A stretch of DNA of 64,000 nt from Tubiluchus corallicola (taxonomy: Eukaryota; Priapulida; Priapulimorpha; Priapulimorphida; Tubiluchidae): positions 1-64,000 of the forward strand of contig JAQGDQ010000212.1 in assembly GCA_030141605.1 (NCBI GenBank), written 5' to 3'. A program made the translations under genes and the position numbers. Shown here piece by piece: positions 46,164-64,000 of the stretch. The first letter of the stretch is position 1; each line of letters starts with the position of its first letter. The notes under the pieces were generated by a model, which saw nothing but the letters and a program-made list of their open reading frames with translations, was not told the origin of the DNA and ran no database searches.

Positions 46164-46784
46164 TTAAACCAAGCATGAAGGTATTCTAAATGTAGAACTT
46201 CTGGACAAAATACAGTCCCCTACGTTCTTGGACGTTTTTTAACTTTTTGCGTTTATCTGTGTCCGTATAAACTAATGTTAGTCCGTTTACGTCAGGGCCG
46301 CACTAAGCTATAGGTTAGTATAGCCTGCACGATAAGGATCCATAAAATTTGGTAACATTTGATAAAAAAAAAAATCTGTTTTTTTTACTACGGCTGTGTT
46401 GAAATACATGCTATTTTGATTTGCAATAGTAAAACAGTGGTTCTTCTTTAAGAATATTTTTACTGACTAACAAAAGGGTTTGCAATTTCTGGCCGACGGT
46501 AACTCGCAAAGTAGTTTCACACTTACGAGTTTGGTGTCAGAGAGAAAATTCGCGACAGAAAACTCGCTAGTCTGAACTCGTTAGGGATCGAGGTTCGAAC
46601 AAGTCCAGATTGCTCGTGCGCCTAATGTGAATGTTACACATGGCTGAGGCAGATCTAGGACCGGGTTGCTAGCTCTGGCAGGTAAACACGGTTATCGAGG
46701 AATACAAAACCAAGGGGTATTTTGATTAACACATTAACTGTGCAGCTTCCAGTGTCTAAGTTAAAATAAATGCCGTTTAAGGTA

Positions 46785-47320
46785 AAGATTAAACCTTCTA
46801 GGAGGATAGGCTTATTTCAAAGTTCGCGAAAATTGTTAGAAGGATTTAGTAATAAAAGTGCGATAAGCGCCTAGTGTAATTAGTAAAATTACTTTAAAGT
46901 CGCGATCACTTCATGCTTGGGCGCTCCCATCTTCAAGGCCCATTCTTCTTCCAATGACGTCGTTCGTTTTGAGAAAAGTAGCGCACTGCTAATCTTCATC
47001 AAAAGTATATTAATAAGTTTTCACAATTACATTAGATTGCTAATTTTGTAATATTTTTGCGTGAACATTAGGTAAGCTGCAGAAGTTTGAACTAGTTTAA
47101 GCAGCGCGCGCTTGAGAAAGTCACGACGCCCGTACGAAAAGTCACGAAAATTGAATGCCGACTACGACCACGACTGAAAATTCTATTCAAAGTAACATAT
47201 TTTAAATTTATGTTTTGCAGAAGTTTTGCGCAAATTTTTTTTTATTATATTTTTCTAAGAATTTAAATGATAACAGTAAAATAAACCCAATATCCTGAGT
47301 GACTTGTCCTTTCCTTTGAA
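46785..47320 (+). repeat. LINE B 3' region, copy 2
   Basis: Matches 12295-12835 nearly end to end, for example CTTCTAGGAGG, CGCGATCACTTCATGCTTGG, GCGTGAACATTAGGTAAGCT and GATAACAGTAAAATAAACCC. No coding part is present. Confidence 0.85.
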
Positions 47321-47871
47321 TAATGGTCATAGTGGATGCGATCTAACCCTAACCCTTACCCCATCCTTCATCAGGTTTCATTTCTGCGTTTTTATCACCT
47401 TCGAGAATCCCATGATATCCCATTGAGGAAACCATACATTGGATTCTGTCTATGATTATACGTTGCTCCGTTAGGGGAGTAGTAACTGTACCTGGTTACT
47501 TGCTATTGGATTTGCTCAGTAGACTTGCACACTGAAGCAGCCCGTATGAAAACTCTTCTTCTAGGGGTTCTTCTATTCAGTTGTCGAAACTCATTTTCTA
47601 TTTGCAGATGGCGCTATCACTCCTTGTTGATTTTACATCTGGAAGCTTAGTTATCAAGATGCACATTTGGGAGTTCCTCAATGCTTCTGTCCTAGCTAAG
47701 AAATGGTGGCAGCTAGTGACGTCACTGATGGTGCTGGCATGTAACCACTACAGTCCAAATAATCCAGTAAGGAAAGGCCTGACTGACATTCTTCAAACTT
47801 ACACCAGCCACCAATGTGAAGTCTGGTTCAAACTACCGATATATGATGTGCGGGTTGTGCGGGCTGTGCGG

Positions 47872-60556
<12,685 letters not shown>

Positions 60557-60619
60557 CTACAAAAAACAACAAAATTTTTTAAAGTAATTTCACTTTGATA
60601 CTTTGGAAACGTCTCGGTG

Positions 60620-60905
60620 TTGCTGTTGTTATTCTTTGCATCTGTTATTGTAAATGTTGTGTCATCGTCATCATCACTGCAATTGTCATTGTTGTCAAGA
60701 TCATTGTCATTCTCGTTATTGCTGTTGTTGTTGCTATCGTTAGTGTTGTTGTCATCATCATCATCATCATCGTTGCCAACGCTGCTGTCATTGTCGGCAT
60801 GATCGTTGTTGTTGTTGTTGGTGGTGGTGATGTTGTTGTTGTTTTTGTTGCTGTTGTTGTTGCTGCTGTTGTTGTTTGTAGTTTTTGTTATCATTGTCGT
60901 TGTTG
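60620..60905. repeat. TTG/ATC trinucleotide-rich tract
   Basis: Mixed (TTG)n and (ATC)n repeats just upstream of the kinase hinge exon. Open frames on both strands are artefacts. Confidence 0.9.
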
Positions 60906-60929
60906 TCCTAAGATCCACCTCTTGATTAA

Positions 60930-61890
60930 TCGGGCTTCATAAGTTTATCCAGTGTTCGCCTTAAGTCTACCTGTTGACTAATCAGACTTTCCTAGTTCAT
61001 CCTGTGTTCAATTTAGGCCCACCTGTTGATTAATCAGACATCACAAGTTTATCTTACTTTCACCTTAGGCCTACCTGTTGATTAATTAGGCTTCCCAAGT
61101 TCATCTTGTGTTCACTTTAGGCCCACCTGTTGATTAATCAGGCTTCCCAAGTTCATCTTGTGTTCACTTTAGGCCCACCTGTTGATTAATGAGGCTTCCC
61201 AAGTTCATCTTGTGTTCACTTTAGGCCTACCTGTTGATTAATTAGGCTTCCCAAGTTCATCTTGTGTTCAATTTAGGCCTACCTGTTGATTAATTAGGCT
61301 TCGCAAGTTCATCTTGTGTTCACTTTAGGCCTACCTGTTGATTAATTAGGCTTCCCTAGTTCATCTTGTGTTCACCTTAGGCCTACCTGTTGATTAATTA
61401 GGCTTCCCAAGTTCATCTTGTGTTCACCTTAGGCCTACCTGTTGATTAATTAGGCTTCCCAAGTTCATCTTGTGTTCACTTTAGGCCTACCTGTTGACTA
61501 ATCAGACTTTCCTAGTTCATCCTGTGTTCAATTTAGGCCCACCTGTTGATTAATCAGACATCACAAGTTTATCTTACTTTCACCTTAGGCCTACCTGTTG
61601 ATTAATTAGGCTTCCCAAGTTCATCTTGTGTTCACTATAGGCCCACCTGTTGATTAATCAGGCTTCCCAAGTTCATCTTGTGTTCACTTTAGGCCCACCT
61701 GTTGATTAATGAGGCTTCCCAAGTTCATCTTGTGTTCACTTTAGGCCTACCTGTTGATTAATTAGGCTTCCCTAGTTCATCCTACATTCACTTTAGGCCT
61801 ACCTGTTGATTAATTAGGCTTCCCAAGTTCATCTTGTGTTCACCTTAGGCCTACCTGTTAATTAATCAGGCTTGCCAAGTTCATCCTGTG
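60930..61890. repeat. 52-bp minisatellite with ~520-bp higher-order duplication
   Basis: Units CTACCTGTTGATTAATTAGG then CTTCCCAAGTTCATCTTGTG and TTCACTTTAGGC. The variant pair TTGACTAATCAGACTTTCC and ATCAGACATCACAAGTTTAT occurs at about 60975-61045 and again at about 61495-61570. Confidence 0.94.
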
Positions 61891-62049
61891 CACACTTATA
61901 CTTAAGATGTATGTTTACCTACCATGTTGTCATTCCTCTAATCAACACGACTAATTATGTGTACCGACCAATTAAAGTGCTTAATTGAATCTCACAGAAC
62001 AATCCACCGTAGCGTGCCTGCGACGTCAACAGTGATATTGAACAGTTTA

Positions 62050-62425
62050 CATATAGATGACATCATCATCATCCCCAGAATGACTGGCGTTGTTACAATA
62101 GTTGTCATTATCGACATGACCATCGTTGACGTCGGCGTCATCATCATCTTTCCTGTCACTGATTTTGTCATCGTTATCATCATCATTGTCATCATCGTCA
62201 TCATCACCATCACCATCATGGACATCCTTCTTATTCTCTTCATCCTCCACCTTCCACTCGTCCACCTCCTCATCATCATTATCATCATCGTCATCATCAA
62301 CGTCATCATCACTATCACCATCATGGACATCCTTCTTATTCTCTTCATCCTCCACTTTCCCCTCCTCCTCCTCCTCTTCCTCCACCTCCTCCTCGTCCTC
62401 CTCCTCATCATCATCATAATCATCA
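62050..62425. repeat. ATC/CTC trinucleotide-rich tract
   Basis: (CAT)n and (CTC)n with a duplicated segment ATCATGGACATCCTTCTTAT at about 62215 and 62321. Open frames on four frames are artefacts. Confidence 0.93.
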
Positions 62426-62669
62426 CCTTCGATCTTAGCAATCTCTTACGCGAATCAAAAGGGACCTTTGTCAATTGTTTTTGTTAATTGTTTGACTGGA
62501 AACGCGTTGCTATAGCAACGACAGTAACGCTAGAAACGAGGTGCAAAATCAGCAATGCGTGAAATCTTTCAATCCCCAAGTCAAGTTCAGCGGAAATTCT
62601 TTCACTATTAACAATGTAATTTTTTCAACAAGGTGTAGTGATTTCTCATGAGCTGTGAGTGAAGTTCCT

Positions 62670-62790
62670 TAACCCAAGATGCTAGACTTGCTATTGCCGC
62701 TGAGGCTCTTGAAGTTCCTCGCCGTTCCCGGGCCAAGATGCTGGACTTTCCATTACCGCTGAGGCTCTTGAAGTTCCTCACCGTTCCCGA
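62670..62790. repeat. ~70-bp tandem duplication
   Basis: GCCGCTGAGGCTCTTGAAGT with TCCTC(G/A)CCGTTCCCG occurs twice (about 62697 and 62756). It contributes to a 67-codon minus frame that I do not regard as a gene. Confidence 0.85.
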
Positions 62791-63109
62791 AGAAAGTGGC
62801 GAAAACAGCAAAGCCTACTAGCGCAGTAGTTTTTTTTTCAAATTTTCGTCAAATTTATCCAAGAATTGTAAAAGAGTTATCTAAGATTTTACTTCATTTG
62901 TGCCAGTTTGCAAAGCATTTTGCTTTGTTTGTTAAAATATGCAGAAAATGTAAAGCCTATATTGACTTTTTCATGTCCTGACCGATTAGCAATTTGAAAT
63001 CTTGAGCCTCTTGAACTTCGTCGAATACACTGCGACCTGACAATGTCTTATTCTATATTACGTGGAGACAGTGCAATAGACAAAGATGTATTTTTAGTAA
63101 AACACCTTT

Positions 63110-63290
63110 ATCTAATGTAAACAGGGATCACAACTTGAAGTTACAGCCCACTCACTGCCGTTTTGATTGTTTTAAAAACTTTTTCTCAAACAGAATAATT
63201 GGAGTCTGGAATCAACTGCCTGAGTCTGTCGGCGGTGCCCCCTTGGCCTGTGTTCAGAGCAGCAAACTTTTTAAAAACGTTTAAAATGCA
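63110..63290 (+). pseudogene. LINE C-terminal fragment (CR1-like)
   Basis: One frame reads RDHNLKLQPTHCRFDC, FFSNRIIGVWNQLPESV and SSKLFKNV, matching the RxHxxKLxxxRxRxDxRKxFFSxRVVxxWNxLPxxVV tail of CR1-type LINEs. Confidence 0.78.
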
Positions 63291-63387
63291 AATCTTAATA
63301 ATCATTTATTTTTGAAAGGAAGACAAGATTTTTCATCAACTACCCAATTTTCAAGTCCGGCAAAAAGTATACATTTTAACGTGATTA

Positions 63388-63540
63388 ATACTGCAAAAGC
63401 GTTTCTGATAAGTAGATAATAGCTAACAACTTAACGGTGGGTGAGCCAAATTACTGATGACATCACAAACTAACATAATTTTCAAGATTAGAAATATTCC
63501 ACGAGCGTGTTGCATGTGTTTGCGAAAGCGAAATTACAGT
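63388..63540 (+). repeat. interspersed repeat F, copy 2
   Basis: Shares TACTGCAAAAGCGTTTCTGA and AAATATTCCACGAGCGTG with 35755-35925, same orientation. It directly adjoins repeat G. Confidence 0.85.
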
Positions 63541-63592
63541 ACTACAGCTTAGTACAGTGCTACAGTAAGATATTCAGTGTGTTGTGCTAAAA

Positions 63593-63950
63593 CCAGGCAA
63601 GTTTTAAGATAAAAATTCAAATTTCAAATTCACCGCTGTGCTCACGCGTGAGCTGTCGAACGTGTGCAGTTCGTCACAAACTAACACATCTGAACTGAGT
63701 GGTATAGCGCCTATTTTTTGTGCAATGCACTTCTGAAATGCAGGCGCTAGTACTCGTCTAACCAGCGAATGGTGAAATGCATGTAACAGCGAAGAACTAG
63801 TGGCGCGAACCGGAAATTGTGTCTCTGTGGTAATACTTCTTTCACGTAAGTCATTTTTGAACAAAATAGATTGTTTTCTTTCAATATTTTAAAGAGTAGA
63901 TTGTTTTGATCTGCAGTTTAAGATTGCGTCCGGTTTTGCTTTAACAGGCA
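63593..63950 (-). repeat. interspersed repeat G, copy 2 (inverted)
   Basis: The inverse of 27165-27545: CAGGCAAGTTTTAAGATAAA, GTCACAAACTAACACATCTG and TCTTTCAATATTTTAAAGAG are complements of that copy. The 86-codon minus frame inside it is not supported as a gene. Confidence 0.85.
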
Positions 63951-64000
63951 CCTGTAAGTAGCTTTGGCTCTTTGTGCTTTTATTCCCAATATTTTAACTT

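Larger units (their letters stand above)
44201..46577. mobile_element. 2.4-kb TIR element with nested insertions
   Basis: GTTCAGACTAGCGAGTTTTC at the left is matched exactly by GAAAACTCGCTAGTCTGAAC at the right. The interior contains a LINE fragment and a TTAA-flanked MITE and no intact transposase. No clear target-site duplication was seen. Confidence 0.78.

Overview
This is intron-rich, AT-rich metazoan nuclear DNA, almost certainly from an invertebrate. The coding content lies in short exons with GT-AG introns: a chitin deacetylase-like enzyme, a secreted trypsin-like protease, a CENATAC/CCDC84 homologue and a receptor tyrosine kinase. Chitin deacetylase argues against a vertebrate. I cannot name the phylum or species from the window alone. 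I saw no prokaryotic operon structure, CRISPR array, rRNA gene or convincing tRNA gene.

Layout. 1-1633 is a GA/CA simple-sequence tract. About 1.7-4.9 kb (+) carries the 3' end of a chitin deacetylase-like gene. 4.9-13.9 kb is intergenic DNA full of transposon remains: a TA-flanked TIR element, LINE fragments, MITEs and a 1.7-kb palindromic arrangement. 13,955-23,656 (+) is a complete seven-exon trypsin-like protease whose last exon adds a long Asp/Glu/Tyr-rich tail. 24,594-35,542 (+) is an eight-exon homologue of CENATAC (CCDC84), whose last exon runs straight into a GT/GA microsatellite. 36-47.8 kb holds minisatellites and nested DNA transposons. 47,872-60,556 (-) carries the last four coding exons of a ROR/MuSK/Trk-class receptor tyrosine kinase, with the N-lobe and extracellular part beyond what I can find. 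The rest, to 64,000, is tandem repeats and mobile-element fragments.

The four genes are not an operon or an obvious functional cluster. They are ordinary neighbours embedded in repeats. By my own rough tally of visible tracts, tandem repeats alone cover about 13-14 kb, roughly a fifth of the window, and several show higher-order periodicity. Interspersed repeats include at least five copies of one MITE, six of a second repeat family, inverted pairs inside introns, and C-terminal fragments of several non-LTR retrotransposons.

The points most worth following up are the protease with a polyacidic tail rich in tyrosine-sulfation-like contexts, the CENATAC reading frame that continues 82 codons into a microsatellite, a tandem repeat apparently seeded by the 3' splice-site region of a kinase exon, and inverted transposon copies flanking one CENATAC exon. 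Exon boundaries are my own splice-site reading supported by continuous frame. No transcript evidence was available.
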